Shown here piece by piece: positions 32,759 through 44,409 of a DNA stretch of 64,000 nucleotides. Under the pieces are notes generated by a model. That model did no database searches. It had not been told where the DNA came from and saw only the letters and a list, made by a program, of their open reading frames with translations. Both the position numbers and the translations under genes were made by a program. The first letter of the stretch is position 1, and every line of letters starts with the position of its first letter. The stretch covers positions 149,693 to 213,692 of the forward strand of contig JAOAHQ010000067.1 of the NCBI GenBank assembly GCA_026415155.1, given 5' to 3'. This DNA is from Rhodocyclaceae bacterium (GTDB lineage Bacteria; Pseudomonadota; Gammaproteobacteria; Burkholderiales; Rhodocyclaceae).

Positions 32759-33682
32759 ATGAAGCAGCAGGATATCGAAACCATCCGCGCCGTCGTGGCC
32801 CGTGCGCGCAAGCGCGACGCGCTCTTCGGCGTGCTGGGCATTTTGGCGCTGATGATCTGCGTGCTGACGCTCACGACGCTGATCGTCGATATGACGATCA
32901 AGGCGATTCCGCGTATCGACTGGGAATTCATCACCAGCTTTCCGTCACGGCGCCCGGAAAGCGCTGGCATCCTCTCGGCCTGGGTCGGCACCGTCCTCGT
33001 GATGCTGGTCACCGCCGTGGCCGCCGTGCCGTTGGGCGTGGCGGCCGGCATCTATCTCGAAGAATATGCGCCGAAGAACTGGGTGACCGATCTGATCGAA
33101 ATCAACATCACCAACCTCGCTGGCGTGCCTTCGATCATCTATGGCCTGCTGGCGCTCGGCTTGTTCGTCTATCAATTCGGCTTCGGTCAGAGCATCCTCT
33201 CCGCCGGATTGTCACTGGCCCTCTTGATCTTGCCTGTCGTCATCGTCGCCACGCGCGAGTCGATCCGTGCCATTCCGCAGATGATCCGCGAGGGTGCCTA
33301 TGCCTGCGGGGCGACGACGTGGCAGACGGTGCGCGATCACATCCTGCCCTATTCGAGCGCTGGGATTCTCACCGGCGTGATCATTGGGATTGCGCGCGCC
33401 ATTGGCGAGACGGCGCCGGTGATCACCATCGGCGCCTTGACCTTCATCGCTTTCTTGCCACCGGCGCCCTTCACCGGAGATCCGCCCGCTGGGCCCTTTG
33501 ACTGGCTGTTTTCGCCCTTCACGGTCATGCCGATCCAGATGTTCAACTGGACTTCGCGTCCAGAGCATGCCTTCGAGATCAATGCCGCGGCAGCGGGCTT
33601 CATCCTCGTCTTGATGACGCTGGCGATGACCAGCCTGGCCATCTGGCTGCGCTACCACCTGCGCAAGAACATCAAGTGGTGA
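32759..33682 (+). CDS. pstA: Phosphate ABC transporter permease
   Basis: 307 residues, six predicted membrane helices, with the permease EAA loop around [22 protein letters not shown]. It pairs with PstC; its ATG follows the pstC stop almost directly, implying coupled translation. Length and organisation are standard. Confidence 0.95.
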   Translation: MKQQDIETIRAVVARARKRDALFGVLGILALMICVLTLTTLIVDMTIKAIPRIDWEFITSFPSRRPESAGILSAWVGTVLVMLVTAVAAVPLGVAAGIYLEEYAPKNWVTDLIEINITNLAGVPSIIYGLLALGLFVYQFGFGQSILSAGLSLALLILPVVIVATRESIRAIPQMIREGAYACGATTWQTVRDHILPYSSAGILTGVIIGIARAIGETAPVITIGALTFIAFLPPAPFTGDPPAGPFDWLFSPFTVMPIQMFNWTSRPEHAFEINAAAAGFILVLMTLAMTSLAIWLRYHLRKNIKW

Positions 33683-33704
33683 TCAACTTCTCAGCGAGCC
33701 CTGC

Positions 33705-34508
33705 ATGAGCTACGAAACGACCATCAACATGGAGCCGGACGCCAGTCTGGCCGTCAAGGCGGAATGCCGCAATTTCAACTTTTATTACGGCGACTTCCAT
33801 GCCCTCAAAAGCATCAACATGCCGGTCTATGACAAGAAGGTCACTGCCTTGATCGGCCCGTCGGGTTGCGGCAAGTCGACGCTGCTGCGCTCCTTCAACC
33901 GCATGCACGACCTTTACCCAGGCAACCGCTATGGTGGCGAGATCGTGCTCCATCCTGACAACACCAACATTCTCGCGCGCGATGTCGATCCCATCGAGGT
34001 ACGCATGCGCATCTCGATGGTGTTCCAGAAACCGAATCCGTTTCCCAAATCGGTCTTCGAGAACGTCGCCTACAGCTTGCGGGTGCGGGGCATCAACAAC
34101 AAATCGGAACTCGAGGATCGCGTCCAGCAATCGTTGAAGGGGGCGGCGCTGTGGGATGAAGTCAAGGATCGCCTCCACGAATCCGGCGCCAATCTCTCCG
34201 GCGGCCAGCAGCAGCGGCTTTGCATTGCGCGAGCCTTGGCTTCTGATCCCGAAATCATTCTCTTCGACGAACCGACCTCGGCGCTCGATCCCATCGCCAC
34301 GGCAAGCATCGAGGAGCTGATCGTCGAACTGCGCGACAAGGTGACGATCCTCATCGTCACCCACAACATGCAGCAGGCGGCGCGCATTTCCGACTTCACC
34401 GCCTACATGTATCTCGGCCAGCTGATCGAGTTCGGCATCACCGACCAGGTGTTCATCAAACCGAAGAACAAGCAGACCGAGGACTACATCACCGGCCGTT
34501 TCGGCTGA
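33705..34508 (+). CDS. pstB: Phosphate ABC transporter ATP-binding protein
   Basis: 267 residues. Walker A (GPSGCGKST), signature (LSGGQQQR), Walker B with catalytic Glu (IILFDEP) and switch His (THNMQQA) are all intact. It powers PstCA and, by family precedent, contributes to PhoR signalling through PhoU. Last gene of the pst operon. Confidence 0.96.
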   Translation: MSYETTINMEPDASLAVKAECRNFNFYYGDFHALKSINMPVYDKKVTALIGPSGCGKSTLLRSFNRMHDLYPGNRYGGEIVLHPDNTNILARDVDPIEVRMRISMVFQKPNPFPKSVFENVAYSLRVRGINNKSELEDRVQQSLKGAALWDEVKDRLHESGANLSGGQQQRLCIARALASDPEIILFDEPTSALDPIATASIEELIVELRDKVTILIVTHNMQQAARISDFTAYMYLGQLIEFGITDQVFIKPKNKQTEDYITGRFG

Positions 34509-34568
34509 TCGCCTCTCCTCCAGGCAGGATATAATCCACCGTCTTGCAACGACGGATGAGAGATCGAC

Positions 34569-35315
34569 ATGCGCAGAAAACTCGTCGCCGGTAACTGGAA
34601 GATGCATGGCAGCCTCGCGACGAACGCCGAACTGCTGGCGGGCGTCAAGGCAGGGGTGGCGGGGCTCGCTGCCGAAGTGGCCGTCTGCGTGCCTTATCCC
34701 TATCTGGCGCAGGCACAGCAGGTACTTGCTGGCAGCCCTGTCGCTTGGGGCGCGCAAAATGTCTCCGAGCATGCACAAGGGGCCTATACCGGCGAGGTCA
34801 GCGCCGGCATGCTCAAGGATTTCGGCTGTCGCTATGTGATCGTTGGTCATTCCGAGCGGCGCACCTATTATGGCGAAACCGATGCGATCGTCGCCGCCAA
34901 GTTCGAAGCCGCGCAGAAAGCAGGCTTGATCCCGATCCTCTGCGTGGGTGAGACGCTCGAAGAGCGCGAGCGGAATGTCACGGCCGAGGTGGTGACCCGG
35001 CAGATGCAGGCCATCCTCGAGCGTTGTGGCGTGGCGGCGCTCGCCGAGGCCGTCGTGGCCTATGAGCCGGTCTGGGCAATCGGCACGGGCCGTACTGCCA
35101 CACCGGAGCAGGCGCAAGAAGTGCATGCGCAGATTCGCGCCCTCGTCGCAGCGGCCGATGCCGGTATCGCCTCCAATCTGCGCATTCTCTACGGCGGCAG
35201 CATGAAACCCGCCAATGCCAAGGAGTTGATGGCGCAGCCCGACATCGATGGCGGGCTGATCGGCGGCGCCTCGCTCATCGCGGCCGATTTCGTCGCCATT
35301 TGCGCGGCGGCTTGA
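34569..35315 (+). CDS. tpiA: Triosephosphate isomerase
   Basis: 248 residues, TIM barrel interconverting dihydroxyacetone phosphate and glyceraldehyde-3-phosphate. Catalytic residues: Lys in GNWKMHG, His in VGHSERR, Glu in [18 protein letters not shown] box at 34530-34535 suggests a promoter just upstream, separate from pst, although no good -35 is seen. The order tpiA-secG-tRNA-Leu-nuoA is a conserved betaproteobacterial arrangement. Confidence 0.96.
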   Translation: MRRKLVAGNWKMHGSLATNAELLAGVKAGVAGLAAEVAVCVPYPYLAQAQQVLAGSPVAWGAQNVSEHAQGAYTGEVSAGMLKDFGCRYVIVGHSERRTYYGETDAIVAAKFEAAQKAGLIPILCVGETLEERERNVTAEVVTRQMQAILERCGVAALAEAVVAYEPVWAIGTGRTATPEQAQEVHAQIRALVAAADAGIASNLRILYGGSMKPANAKELMAQPDIDGGLIGGASLIAADFVAICAAA

Positions 35316-35345
35316 TTTTCGCTTGATTTTCATAGAGTGGTTTCC

Positions 35346-35702
35346 ATGAGCATTTTCTATTCGATCACTCTTGCCGTGCACATTCTGGTCGGCTTGGCCA
35401 TCATTGGCCTCGTGCTCTTGCAGCATGGCAAGGGGGCCGACATGGGCGCGGCTTTCGGCAGCGGTGCGTCGGGCAGTCTGTTCGGCGCGACGGGCTCGGC
35501 CAACTTTCTTTCCCGCACGACGGCGATCTTGGCGACGGTGTTTTTCCTCACTAGCCTGGCGCTCGCCTATATGGCGGGCAATCGGCCGACGGCCAGCGGC
35601 AGCGTCGTGGATGCGGTGAAGACCGATAGCAGCGTGCCCGTGCCGGCCCCCGCCGCCGCGCCAGAGGCAGCCGATTCGAAGGCCAAAGACATCCCGAAAT
35701 GA
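35346..35702 (+). CDS. secG: Preprotein translocase subunit SecG
   Basis: 118 residues. Two membrane helices (about 5-22 and 55-75) flank the conserved loop LLQHGKGADMGAAFGSGASGSLFGATG. The C-terminal Ala/Pro/Lys-rich tail is variable in the family. It supports SecYEG-dependent export. The ATG at 35346 follows a GAGTGG ribosome site; a GTG three codons earlier is less likely. Confidence 0.93.
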   Translation: MSIFYSITLAVHILVGLAIIGLVLLQHGKGADMGAAFGSGASGSLFGATGSANFLSRTTAILATVFFLTSLALAYMAGNRPTASGSVVDAVKTDSSVPVPAPAAAPEAADSKAKDIPK

Positions 35703-35711
35703 ACTTGATGG

Positions 35712-35741
35712 TTGTTGCAGGCGCTCAAGCAGTGCTATCAT
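35712..35741 (+). promoter_or_regulatory. Sigma70-type promoter of tRNA-Leu
   Basis: TTGTTG (35712-35717), an 18-base spacer and TATCAT (35736-35741) place the transcript start about 25 bases before the tRNA. It probably also contributes to nuo transcription, since no terminator is seen between the tRNA and nuoA. Confidence 0.5.
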
Positions 35742-35773
35742 GCGCGCCTCGCAGCAACGTGTCGATTTGCAAA

Positions 35774-35858
35774 GCCGACGTGGTGGAATTGGTAGACACG
35801 CTATCTTGAGGGGGTAGTGGCGAAAGCTGTGCGAGTTCGAGTCTCGCCGTCGGCACCA
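35774..35858 (+). tRNA. tRNA-Leu (anticodon GAG)
   Basis: 85 bases with encoded CCA. Acceptor stem GCCGACG / CGTCGGC, anticodon stem-loop CTATCTTGAGGGGGTAG with GAG at 35808-35810, a long variable arm as in class II tRNAs, and TTCGAGTC in the T-arm. It reads CUC/CUU codons. Its position just before nuoA is a known betaproteobacterial arrangement. Confidence 0.95.
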
Positions 35859-35936
35859 AGACAAGCAGGGCATTCGCTGGAGCAACCTTCCGGCGGATGA
35901 TTGGAGAAGTGGCCAAAAGCCACGCAGAGAACAAGA

Positions 35937-36311
35937 ATGCTGGAAAACTACTTTCCGATCCTGGTCTTCATCATCGTCGGCCTCGTTTTCGGCTGCGTTC
36001 CGATCCTCTTGGGCTGGTTGATCGGCCCCCATCGTCCCGATAGCGAAAAGCTTTCCCCCTTCGAGTGCGGCTTCGAAGCCTTCGAAGATGCGCGCATGAA
36101 GTTCGATGTGCGCTACTACCTCATTGCCATCATCTTCATCATTTTTGATCTCGAGGTTGCTTTCCTGATTCCCTGGGCGACGATCTTCAAGGAGATCGTC
36201 GGCACCCCCGAGATCAAGCTGTTTGGTTTCATCGAAATGCTGGTGTTTCTCACGATCCTCATCGTGGGCTATGTCTATGCCTGGGCCAAGGGTGCCCTCG
36301 ATTGGGAATAA
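35937..36311 (+). CDS. nuoA: NADH-quinone oxidoreductase subunit A
   Basis: 124 residues, three membrane helices, with the conserved PFECGFE segment (Cys in the quinone-site loop) and [11 protein letters not shown]. First gene of the 14-gene complex I operon. The ATG that opens MLENYFPI is used; a TTG 12 codons upstream is unlikely. Confidence 0.95.
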   Translation: MLENYFPILVFIIVGLVFGCVPILLGWLIGPHRPDSEKLSPFECGFEAFEDARMKFDVRYYLIAIIFIIFDLEVAFLIPWATIFKEIVGTPEIKLFGFIEMLVFLTILIVGYVYAWAKGALDWE

Positions 36312-36320
36312 GGATTCGGC

Positions 36321-36800
36321 GTGAGCATCGAAGGCGTTCTGCAGGAAGGCTTCATCACCACCACGCTCGACAAGCTCATCAACTGGACACGCACCGGCTC
36401 GTTGTGGCCGATGACCTTTGGTCTGGCCTGCTGTGCGGTCGAGATGATCCATGCCGGCTGTTCGCGTTATGACCTCGACCGTTTCGGCGTCGTCTTCCGG
36501 CCGAGTCCGCGCCAATCTGACGTGATGATCGTCGCCGGCACCTTGACCAACAAGATGGCGCCTGCCTTGCGCAAGGTCTATGACCAGATGGCCGAGCCGC
36601 GCTGGGTCATCTCGATGGGTTCCTGCGCCAATGGCGGCGGCTACTACCACTATTCCTATTCCGTGGTGCGCGGCTGCGATCGCATCGTGCCGGTCGATAT
36701 CTATGTGCCGGGCTGCCCGCCGACGGCGGAAGCCTTGCTCTACGGCATCATCCAGCTGCAAAACAAGATCCATCGCACCAATACGATCGCCCGCGTCTGA
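36321..36800 (+). CDS. nuoB: NADH-quinone oxidoreductase subunit B
   Basis: 159 residues, peripheral-arm subunit carrying the terminal 4Fe-4S cluster N2. Adjacent Cys in GLACCAVEM, further Cys in GSCANGGG and [11 protein letters not shown] are the ligands. GTG start nine bases after nuoA. Confidence 0.95.
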   Translation: MSIEGVLQEGFITTTLDKLINWTRTGSLWPMTFGLACCAVEMIHAGCSRYDLDRFGVVFRPSPRQSDVMIVAGTLTNKMAPALRKVYDQMAEPRWVISMGSCANGGGYYHYSYSVVRGCDRIVPVDIYVPGCPPTAEALLYGIIQLQNKIHRTNTIARV

Positions 36801-36809
36801 TTTCCCCTC

Positions 36810-37400
36810 ATGAGCGCCAAACTCGCCAAACTCTCGCAAAAGCTCGCCGATCTCTTGGGCGCGCGCATCCAGTCATCGCGGCTTCATCTCGGTGAGCTGA
36901 CCATCGAAGTTGCGGCGGCCGATTACCGCGATGTTGCACGCACGCTGCGCGATCATCCCGAGCTGCAGTTTGCGCAATTGATCGACCTCTCAGGGGTCGA
37001 CTATTCGACCTATGCGGGTTGGCGAGGCAAGCGTTTTGCCGTTGCATTGCATCTCACTTCCTTGCACCTCAACTGCCGCCTGCGCCTGCGCACCTTTGCC
37101 GAGGACGATCACTTTCCCGTCCTGCCGACCGTCACCGACATTTGGAATTCCGCCAACTGGTATGAGCGCGAGGCCTTCGATCTCTTCGGCATCCTCTTCG
37201 AGGGCCATGAAGACCTGCGCCGCATCCTCACCGACTACGGCTTCGTCGGTCATCCGTTCCGCAAGGATTTCCCGGTCTCCGGCTATGTCGAGATGCGCTA
37301 CGACCCCGAAAAACAGCGCGTCGTCTATCAGCCGGTGACGATCGAGCCGCGCGAAGTGACACCGCGCATCGTGCGCGAGGAGAATTACGCTCGTGGCTGA
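36810..37400 (+). CDS. nuoC: NADH-quinone oxidoreductase subunit C
   Basis: 196 residues, 30-kDa-type subunit with the family signature around [13 protein letters not shown] and [20 protein letters not shown]. It is separate from nuoD, not fused as in enterobacteria, and overlaps its start by eight bases. Confidence 0.95.
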   Translation: MSAKLAKLSQKLADLLGARIQSSRLHLGELTIEVAAADYRDVARTLRDHPELQFAQLIDLSGVDYSTYAGWRGKRFAVALHLTSLHLNCRLRLRTFAEDDHFPVLPTVTDIWNSANWYEREAFDLFGILFEGHEDLRRILTDYGFVGHPFRKDFPVSGYVEMRYDPEKQRVVYQPVTIEPREVTPRIVREENYARG

Positions 37401-38646
37401 GATCAAGAACTATACGCTCAACTTCGGCCCTCAGCACCCGGCGGCGCATGGCGTGCTGCGCCTGATTCTCGAGCTCGATGGCGAGGTCGTCGTACGCGCC
37501 GATCCCCACATCGGCCTGCTGCATCGAGGCACTGAGAAGCTCGCCGAGACGCGCACCTGGATTCAGAACGTGCCCTACCTCGACCGTCTCGACTACGTGT
37601 CGATGATGTGTAACGAGCATGCCTATTGCCTCGCGGTCGAGCGGCTGTTGGGGATCGAGGTGCCGATCCGCGCCCAATACATCCGCGTCATGATGGATGA
37701 GGTGACGCGCATCCTCAACCATCTGCTCAACGTCGGCACGCATGCGCTCGACATCGGCGCGATGGCGATGGTGCTCTACACCTTCCGCGAGCGCGAAGAC
37801 CTCATGGACGTCTATGAGGCCGTCTCCGGCGCGCGCATGCATGCGGCCTACTACCGGCCTGGCGGCGTCTATCGCGATCTGCCGGACAGCATGCCGAAAT
37901 ACGAGGTCTCGAAGTGGAAGAACGAGGCCGATGTGAAGCGCCTCAATGCGAACCGCGAGGGTTCGCTGCTCGATTTCCTCGAGGATTTCACCGATCGCTT
38001 CCCGGGCTATCTCGACGAATACGAGACCTTGCTGACCGACAACCGCATCTGGAAGCAGCGCACCGTCGGCATCGGCGTCGTCTCGCCCGAGCGGGCGCTG
38101 CAGCTGGGCTTTACCGGCCCGATGCTGCGCGGCTCGGGGGTCGCATGGGATTTGCGCAAGAAGATGCCCTACGAGGTCTATGACCGCCTCGATTTCGATG
38201 TGCCGGTCGGCAAGAATGGCGATTGCTATGACCGCTATCTCGTGCGCATGGAGGAGATGCGTCAGTCGAATCGCATCATCCGGCAGTGCATCGATTGGCT
38301 GCGCAAGAACCCGGGTCCGGTGATCACCGACAACCACAAGGTCGCGCCGCCCAAACGGGCCGAGATGAAAGCAAACATGGAAGAGTTGATCCATCACTTC
38401 AAGCTCTTCACGGAGGGCATCCATGTGCCGCCGGGCGAGGTCTATGCCGCCGTCGAGCATCCGAAAGGCGAGTTTGGCGTCTATGCGATTTCGGACGGCG
38501 CGAACAAGCCCTACCGCCTCAAGCTGCGCTCGCCAGGTTTTCCGCATCTCGCCGCCGTCAGCGAGATGGCCAAGGGCCACATGCTCGCCGATGCCACCGC
38601 CATCATTGGCACCATCGACCTCGTGCTGGGCGATACGGACAGATAA
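37393..38646 (+). CDS. nuoD: NADH-quinone oxidoreductase subunit D
   Basis: 417 residues, 49-kDa subunit forming the quinone pocket with NuoB. Conserved segments [13 protein letters not shown] (quinone-site His), LHRGTEKL and [11 protein letters not shown] are present. GTG start inside the end of nuoC. Confidence 0.95.
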   Translation: MAEIKNYTLNFGPQHPAAHGVLRLILELDGEVVVRADPHIGLLHRGTEKLAETRTWIQNVPYLDRLDYVSMMCNEHAYCLAVERLLGIEVPIRAQYIRVMMDEVTRILNHLLNVGTHALDIGAMAMVLYTFREREDLMDVYEAVSGARMHAAYYRPGGVYRDLPDSMPKYEVSKWKNEADVKRLNANREGSLLDFLEDFTDRFPGYLDEYETLLTDNRIWKQRTVGIGVVSPERALQLGFTGPMLRGSGVAWDLRKKMPYEVYDRLDFDVPVGKNGDCYDRYLVRMEEMRQSNRIIRQCIDWLRKNPGPVITDNHKVAPPKRAEMKANMEELIHHFKLFTEGIHVPPGEVYAAVEHPKGEFGVYAISDGANKPYRLKLRSPGFPHLAAVSEMAKGHMLADATAIIGTIDLVLGDTDR

Positions 38647-38648
38647 CC

Positions 38649-39122
38649 ATGCTGAGTCAGGAATCCCTCGCCAAGATCGATCGCGAGATTGCCAAGTATC
38701 CGCCTGATCAGAAGCAATCGGCGGTCATGGCGGCGCTCGCCATCGCCCAAGCCGAGAAAGGTTGGCTTGCGCCAGAGACCATCGCCTTCGTCGCACGCTA
38801 TCTCGACATGCCCGAGATGGCGGCCTACGAGGTGGCGACCTTCTACAACATGTACGACCTCGCGCCGGTCGGCAAATACAAGATCACGGTATGCACCAAT
38901 CTCCCCTGTGCGCTTTCGGGCGGGGTGCATGCGGCCGAATATCTTAAAGAGAAGCTCGGCATCGATTTCAACGAGACAACCGCGGATGGCAAGTTCACGC
39001 TCAAAGAAGGCGAGTGCATGGGGGCTTGCGGCGATGCGCCGGTGATGCTCGTCAATAACGTGCATATGCGCTGCTTCATGACGCCCGAGGAAATCGACAA
39101 GCTGTTGGCGGAGTGCAAATAA
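38649..39122 (+). CDS. nuoE: NADH-quinone oxidoreductase subunit E
   Basis: 157 residues, thioredoxin-like 2Fe-2S subunit. Cluster ligands are the Cys of VCTNLPC and those of [11 protein letters not shown]. The start is the ATG two bases after the nuoD stop. The stop overlaps the nuoF start by one base (TAATG). Confidence 0.95.
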   Translation: MLSQESLAKIDREIAKYPPDQKQSAVMAALAIAQAEKGWLAPETIAFVARYLDMPEMAAYEVATFYNMYDLAPVGKYKITVCTNLPCALSGGVHAAEYLKEKLGIDFNETTADGKFTLKEGECMGACGDAPVMLVNNVHMRCFMTPEEIDKLLAECK

Positions 39123-40489
39123 TGGCGATACTCGACGCGATCTATCCGCTGCTATCCGCCGGTTGGCATTCTCCGCATCCCTACGATCTTTCCCGCGACA
39201 GCGGCTGGCGGCTTACGGACTATGAGGCGCGCGGCGGCTATCAGGCGCTCAAGAAACTCTTCGCCGACAAGCTGAGCCAGGATCAGGTCATCGCCGAGGT
39301 GAAGGCGTCGGTGTTGCGCGGCCGCGGTGGGGCGGGCTTTCCGACGGGACTCAAATGGAGCTTCATGCCGCGCGCCTTCCCTGGCGACAAGTATGTCGTC
39401 TGCAATTCCGACGAAGGCGAGCCCGGCACCTTCAAGGATCGCGACATCCTGCGCCTCGATCCTCACGCGGTCATCGAAGGCATGATCATCGCCGGCTACG
39501 CGATGGGCGCGAACCGCGGCTACAACTATATCCACGGCGAAATCTTCGAGCTCTATCAGCGCTTCGAGGAAGCCTTGGCGGAGGCGCGCGCCGCGGGCTA
39601 CCTTGGTAAGAACATTCTCGGCTCGGGGTTCGATTTCGAACTGTTTGCCCATCACGGCTACGGTGCCTACATCTGCGGCGAGGAGACGGGCCTGCTCGAA
39701 TCGATCGAGGGCAAAAAAGGCCAGCCGCGCTTCAAGCCGCCGTTTCCGGCGAGTTTTGGTCTTTATGGCAAGCCGACGACGATCAACAACACCGAGACCT
39801 TCGCTTCAATTCCCCACATCCTCAAGCATGGCGGCGTGCATTTCTTGAATCTCGGCAAACCCAACAACGGCGGCACCAAGCTCTTTTCCGTCTCAGGCCA
39901 TGTCAATAAGCCCGGCAACTTCGAGGTGCCGCTCGGCACGCCTTTTGCCAAGCTCCTCGAAATGGCCGGCGGCATGCGCGGCGGCAGAAAGCTCAAGGCG
40001 GTCATTCCTGGCGGCCCCTCGGCGCCGGTGCTGCCGGCCGAGATCATCATGGAATGTACGATGGACTATGACTCGATCGCCAAGGCCGGTTCCATGCTCG
40101 GCTCGGGCGCAGTGATCGTCATGGACGAGACGGTCTGCATGGTCAAGGCGCTCGAGCGGCTCTCCTACTTCTATCACGAAGAATCTTGCGGCCAATGCAC
40201 GCCTTGCCGCGAGGGGACCGGCTGGCTTTACAAGATCATCCATCGCATCGAACATGGCGAAGGTCGCCCCGAGGACCTCGATTTGCTCGACGATGTCGCC
40301 GGCAACATCATGGGCCGCACCATCTGTGCGCTCGGCGATGCTGCCGCGCTGCCGGTGAGAAGTTTCGTCAAGCACTTCCGCAGCGAGTTCGAATACCACA
40401 TCGAGCACAAGAAATGCCTCGTGCCGCCCGACGTGCAGAAGGCCGGCAGCACCTTCCACACGCGACTCATGGCAGGTGCCACATGCTAG
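39122..40489 (+). CDS. nuoF: NADH-quinone oxidoreductase subunit F
   Basis: 455 residues, NADH- and FMN-binding subunit. [13 protein letters not shown] and [14 protein letters not shown] form the nucleotide and flavin sites; [12 protein letters not shown] and the later Cys in TICALGD bind the N3 cluster. It is coupled to nuoE and overlaps nuoG by seven bases. Confidence 0.96.
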   Translation: MAILDAIYPLLSAGWHSPHPYDLSRDSGWRLTDYEARGGYQALKKLFADKLSQDQVIAEVKASVLRGRGGAGFPTGLKWSFMPRAFPGDKYVVCNSDEGEPGTFKDRDILRLDPHAVIEGMIIAGYAMGANRGYNYIHGEIFELYQRFEEALAEARAAGYLGKNILGSGFDFELFAHHGYGAYICGEETGLLESIEGKKGQPRFKPPFPASFGLYGKPTTINNTETFASIPHILKHGGVHFLNLGKPNNGGTKLFSVSGHVNKPGNFEVPLGTPFAKLLEMAGGMRGGRKLKAVIPGGPSAPVLPAEIIMECTMDYDSIAKAGSMLGSGAVIVMDETVCMVKALERLSYFYHEESCGQCTPCREGTGWLYKIIHRIEHGEGRPEDLDLLDDVAGNIMGRTICALGDAAALPVRSFVKHFRSEFEYHIEHKKCLVPPDVQKAGSTFHTRLMAGATC

Positions 40490-42810
40490 AGATCGAGATC
40501 GACGGCAAGCCACTGCAAGTGGCGGACGGCATGACCGTCCTCGAGGCGGCCCGCTCCGCTGGCATCTACATTCCGCATTTCTGCTATCACAAGAAGCTCT
40601 CGATCGCGGCCAATTGCCGGATGTGCCTCGTGCAGGTCGAGAAGGCGCCCAAGCCGATGCCCGCCTGCGCGACCCCCGTCACCAATGGCATGAAGGTTTT
40701 CACACACTCGGAGATGGCAGTCAAGGCGCAGCGGGCGGTGATGGAGTTCCTGCTCATCAACCATCCGCTCGATTGCCCAATTTGTGATCAGGGCGGCGAG
40801 TGCCAGTTGCAGGACTTGGCGGTCGGCTATGGCGGCTCGGCCGCACGCTTTGCCGAAGAAAAGCGCGTCGTGAGCAACAAGGAGCTCGGCCCGCTCGTGG
40901 CCACCGACATGACTCGCTGCATCAACTGCACGCGCTGCGTGCGCTTCACCCAAGAGATCGCCGGTTACATGGAGCTCGGCCAGGCCTTCCGGGGCGATCG
41001 CGCCGAAATCATGCCTTTTTTGGGCAAAACGCTCGATTCCGAGCTCTCGGGCAACGTCATCGACCTCTGTCCGGTCGGCGCGCTCACCTCGAAGCCTTTC
41101 CGCTTCAAGGCGCGCAGCTGGGAGCTGTCGCGCCGCAAGTCGGTGAGCCCGCATGATGGCTTGGGCAGCAACCTGATCGTCCAGACCAAACACGACAAGG
41201 TGCTGCGCGTCTTGCCGCTCGAAAACGAGGCGATCAACGAGTGCTGGCTCTCCGACAAAGATCGCTTCTCCTACGAAGCACTCAGCAGTGCCGAGCGTTT
41301 GACGCGTCCGATGGTGAAGCAGGGGGGGGAATGGCGCGAGGTCGACTGGAACGTCGCACTGGACTATGCCAGTCACGCCTTGCGCGACGTGGCGAAGCAA
41401 CATGGTGCCGCGGCCCTGGGAGCTTTGCTGAGCCCGCATGCGACGCTCGAAGAGCTTTATCTCGCCGGCAAGCTCATGCGCGGGCTGGGCTGCGACAACG
41501 TCGATTTCCGCCTGCGCCAGAGCGATTTCCGTCTCGATGGCCAGAGAAGCGGCATTCCCTACCTCGGCATGAGGATCGCCGAGCTCAATGAGCTCGACCG
41601 CGTGCTCGTCGTCGGCAGTTTCTTGCGCAAGGATCATCCCCTGATCGCGCAGCGCCTGCGTCAGGCGGCGAAGAAGGGCGCGCAGCTTTCCGTGCTCCAT
41701 GCCGCCGATGACGATCCGCTCATCAAGCTCTTCGCCAAGGCGATTGTTGCGCCTTCTCGGCTGCCGCAAGCATTGGCCGAAGTGGTCAAGGCCGTTGCGG
41801 CGCTCAAGCAGGTGGCCCTTGAGTCCGACTTCGAAAAAGTCGGCGTTGGCGAGACGGCACAGAAAATCGCCGCGAGCCTCGTTTCGGGCCGCCAGGTCGG
41901 TCTCTTGCTTGGTAACTTCGCCCAGCAGCATCCGCAGGCCGCCACCCTCGTGCGACTTATGCAGCAGCTCGCCGAAATGCTTGGCGCGCGCTTTGGTTTT
42001 CTAGGGGAGGCCGCCAACAGCGTCGGCGGCTATGCCGCGAGGGCGTATCCGCAAGCCGATGGCCTGAATGCAGCGCGCCTCATCCAGGAACCGCGCCGCG
42101 CCTATCTGCTCTTGAACGTCGAGCCGGAGCTCGATTGCGCCGACGGCGCGGCGGCCTTGGCGGCCATGCAACAGGCGGCGAGCGTCATTGCGCTCACACC
42201 CTTCAAATCGCCGGACTTGCTCGACTATGCCGACTGCCTGCTGCCGATTGCCCCCTTTACCGAAACGTCGGGAACCTTCGTCAATACCGAGGGGCGTGCG
42301 CAAAGCTTCTACGCCGTCTGCCGGCCGTTGGGCGAGGTACGCCCGGCCTGGAAGGTGCTGCGCGTGCTCGGCAACCTGCTTGAGGTAGCCGGTTTTGACT
42401 ACGAAAGTTCAGAACAGGTGCGGGACGAAGCCCTCGGCGGCCCATGCGAATTCGTTGCCGGACTCGACAATCGCGTCGCCCCGGGCAAGCTCGTTTTCGG
42501 TGCGCCAGTGGCTGGTCTCGAGCGCATCGCCGATGTGCCGATCCATTTTGCGGACCCGCTCGTGCGCCGGGCGAAGAGCCTGCAGGCGACCCGGGATGCA
42601 GCCCCCCCCACGGCGCGCATGAATGCCGCGACGCTGGCGAAGCTGGGGCTCTCTGCTGGGGATACCGTCAAAGTCGGCGCTGGCGAGACGGCCTTGCCGG
42701 TGGCGCTCGATGCCGGCGTGCCTGAGGGCTGCGTGCGCATCGCCGCGGCACATGCGAGCACGCTGGCCGTCGGGCCGCTCTTCGGCCCGCTCGACGTGAG
42801 GAAGGCCTGA
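40483..42810 (+). CDS. nuoG: NADH-quinone oxidoreductase subunit G, with two 24-base element insertions
   Basis: 775 residues. The N-terminal 2Fe-2S region ([15 protein letters not shown]), His/Cys cluster site ([18 protein letters not shown]), TRCINCTRC and the following 4Fe-4S Cys are complete. The C-terminal part is a molybdopterin-oxidoreductase-like fold without a cofactor role. Two copies of the dispersed element lie in frame: residues about 452-459 (KVGVGETA) and 730-737 (KVGAGETA), both in the less conserved C-terminal half. Function should be normal if these loops are exposed. Confidence 0.95.
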   Translation: MLEIEIDGKPLQVADGMTVLEAARSAGIYIPHFCYHKKLSIAANCRMCLVQVEKAPKPMPACATPVTNGMKVFTHSEMAVKAQRAVMEFLLINHPLDCPICDQGGECQLQDLAVGYGGSAARFAEEKRVVSNKELGPLVATDMTRCINCTRCVRFTQEIAGYMELGQAFRGDRAEIMPFLGKTLDSELSGNVIDLCPVGALTSKPFRFKARSWELSRRKSVSPHDGLGSNLIVQTKHDKVLRVLPLENEAINECWLSDKDRFSYEALSSAERLTRPMVKQGGEWREVDWNVALDYASHALRDVAKQHGAAALGALLSPHATLEELYLAGKLMRGLGCDNVDFRLRQSDFRLDGQRSGIPYLGMRIAELNELDRVLVVGSFLRKDHPLIAQRLRQAAKKGAQLSVLHAADDDPLIKLFAKAIVAPSRLPQALAEVVKAVAALKQVALESDFEKVGVGETAQKIAASLVSGRQVGLLLGNFAQQHPQAATLVRLMQQLAEMLGARFGFLGEAANSVGGYAARAYPQADGLNAARLIQEPRRAYLLLNVEPELDCADGAAALAAMQQAASVIALTPFKSPDLLDYADCLLPIAPFTETSGTFVNTEGRAQSFYAVCRPLGEVRPAWKVLRVLGNLLEVAGFDYESSEQVRDEALGGPCEFVAGLDNRVAPGKLVFGAPVAGLERIADVPIHFADPLVRRAKSLQATRDAAPPTARMNAATLAKLGLSAGDTVKVGAGETALPVALDAGVPEGCVRIAAAHASTLAVGPLFGPLDVRKA
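41836..41859 (+). repeat. 24-base dispersed element, copy 7 (inside nuoG)
   Basis: Three mismatches to the commonest form (AAAGTCGGCGTT then GGCGAGACGGCA). Codon register, encoding KVGVGETA. Confidence 0.75.
42670..42693 (+). repeat. 24-base dispersed element, copy 8 (inside nuoG)
   Basis: One mismatch (GGCGAGACGGCC right half). Codon register, encoding KVGAGETA in the C-terminal domain of NuoG. Confidence 0.85.
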
Positions 42811-43901
42811 TGGAAGCAGCGATCCTCAACTTCTTCCAGTGGTTCTGGAACCTCTTCGGTCTGTGGGATGCGATCTGGTCATGGTTCCAGCCCCTGTGGC
42901 CGCTCGTTTGGGCGCTCTTGCGCATCGTCGCCATCCTCGTGCCCTTGATCCTCGGCATCGCCTGGCTGCCCTATTTCGAGCGCAAGGTGATCGCCTACAT
43001 GCACGTGCGCATCGGCCCCAACCGCGTCGGGCCGGCCGGCTTCCTGCAGCCGATTGCCGATGGCCTCAAGCTCCTCTTCAAAGAGATCATCGTGCCGGCC
43101 AAGGCGAACAAACGCCTGTATCTCCTAGGCCCCATCCTGGCGATCGCGCCGGCCTTGGTCGCCTGGGCCGTCGTGCCCTTCGCCGAGGGCTTCGTGCTCG
43201 CCGACATCGATGCGGGGATGCTCTTCATCCTGGCGACGACCTCGATCGGCATCTACGGCATCATCGTCTCGGGCTGGGCGTCGAACTCGAAGTATCCCTT
43301 CCTCGGCGCGATGCGCGCCTCGGCGCAGATGATCTCGTATGAGATCGCGATGGGCATGGCGCTCATCACCGTGCTGATGGTCTCGAACAGCCTCAATCTT
43401 TCCGACATCGTGCGCGCGCAAGAAGAGGGGCGCTTCGCGCGGATGGGGCTCGATTTCCTCTCTTGGAACTTCCTGCCGCTCCTGCCGATGTTCCTCGTCT
43501 ATTTCATCTCGGGCGTGGCCGAGACCAACCGCGCGCCATTTGACGTCGTCGAAGGCGAATCGGAAATCGTCGCAGGACACATGATCGAGTATTCGGGCAT
43601 GGCCTTCGCGCTCTTCTTCCTCGCCGAATACGGCAACATGATCCTGGTGTCATTCCTCGCCTCGATCTTCTTTCTGGGCGGCTGGCTCTCGCCGGTGGGC
43701 TTCTTGCCCGATGGCCATCTGTGGCTGGCGGCCAAGGTTTCCTTCCTGCTCTTTTGCTTCCTCTGGTTTCGCGCGACTTTCCCGCGCTACCGCTATGACC
43801 AAATCATGCGGCTGGGCTGGAAGGTGTTCGTGCCGCTCGCCTTCGTCTGGATCCTCGTCGTGGGTCTGTGGATGATGTCGCCCTTCAACATCTGGCAATG
43901 A
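42810..43901 (+). CDS. nuoH: NADH-quinone oxidoreductase subunit H
   Basis: 363 residues, eight or more membrane helices. It is the membrane subunit next to the quinone entry. The conserved [19 protein letters not shown] and the acidic loop [16 protein letters not shown] are intact. It starts in the nuoG stop (TGATG). Confidence 0.95.
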   Translation: MEAAILNFFQWFWNLFGLWDAIWSWFQPLWPLVWALLRIVAILVPLILGIAWLPYFERKVIAYMHVRIGPNRVGPAGFLQPIADGLKLLFKEIIVPAKANKRLYLLGPILAIAPALVAWAVVPFAEGFVLADIDAGMLFILATTSIGIYGIIVSGWASNSKYPFLGAMRASAQMISYEIAMGMALITVLMVSNSLNLSDIVRAQEEGRFARMGLDFLSWNFLPLLPMFLVYFISGVAETNRAPFDVVEGESEIVAGHMIEYSGMAFALFFLAEYGNMILVSFLASIFFLGGWLSPVGFLPDGHLWLAAKVSFLLFCFLWFRATFPRYRYDQIMRLGWKVFVPLAFVWILVVGLWMMSPFNIWQ

Positions 43902-43910
43902 GGCACTGAC

Positions 43911-44396
43911 ATGGGAGCCCGAGATTTCGTCGGCAGCCTGTTCCTGAAAGAGCTTTTGCAGGGCATGGCGCTCACCTTCGGCTATCTCTTCAAGCCGAAG
44001 ATCACCGTCCAATATCCCGAGGACAAGACGCCGCTATCGCCCCGCTTTCGCGGCCTGCATGCGCTGCGCCGTTATCCGAATGGCGAGGAGCGCTGCATCG
44101 CCTGCAAGCTCTGCGAGGCGGTCTGCCCGGCAATGGCGATCACGATCGAATCGGCCGAGCGCGAGGATGGCAGCCGGCGCACCACGCGCTATGACATCGA
44201 TCTGACCAAGTGTATCTTCTGCGGCTTTTGTGAGGAAGCCTGTCCGGTCGATGCGATTGTCGAGACCCACATCTTCGAATATCACGGGGAATCGCGCGGC
44301 GATCTCTACTACACCAAGCAGATGCTGTTGGCCAATGGCGACCGTTATGAGGCCGAGATCGCCAAGCGGCGCGAGCAGGACGCCCCATACCGCTAA
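43911..44396 (+). CDS. nuoI: NADH-quinone oxidoreductase subunit I
   Basis: 161 residues, ferredoxin-like subunit with two 4Fe-4S motifs, [12 protein letters not shown] and [12 protein letters not shown], linking the NuoG chain to NuoB. Standard length. Confidence 0.95.
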   Translation: MGARDFVGSLFLKELLQGMALTFGYLFKPKITVQYPEDKTPLSPRFRGLHALRRYPNGEERCIACKLCEAVCPAMAITIESAEREDGSRRTTRYDIDLTKCIFCGFCEEACPVDAIVETHIFEYHGESRGDLYYTKQMLLANGDRYEAEIAKRREQDAPYR

Positions 44397-44409
44397 CTCA
44401 CTGACGCCC

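Noticed and set aside
33672..36839. Very long minus-strand open frame (about 1055 codons) opposite pstB, tpiA, secG and nuoAB
   Set aside because: It lies antisense to well-recognised genes and a tRNA, and its translation resembles no family. High GC makes such long shadow frames common.
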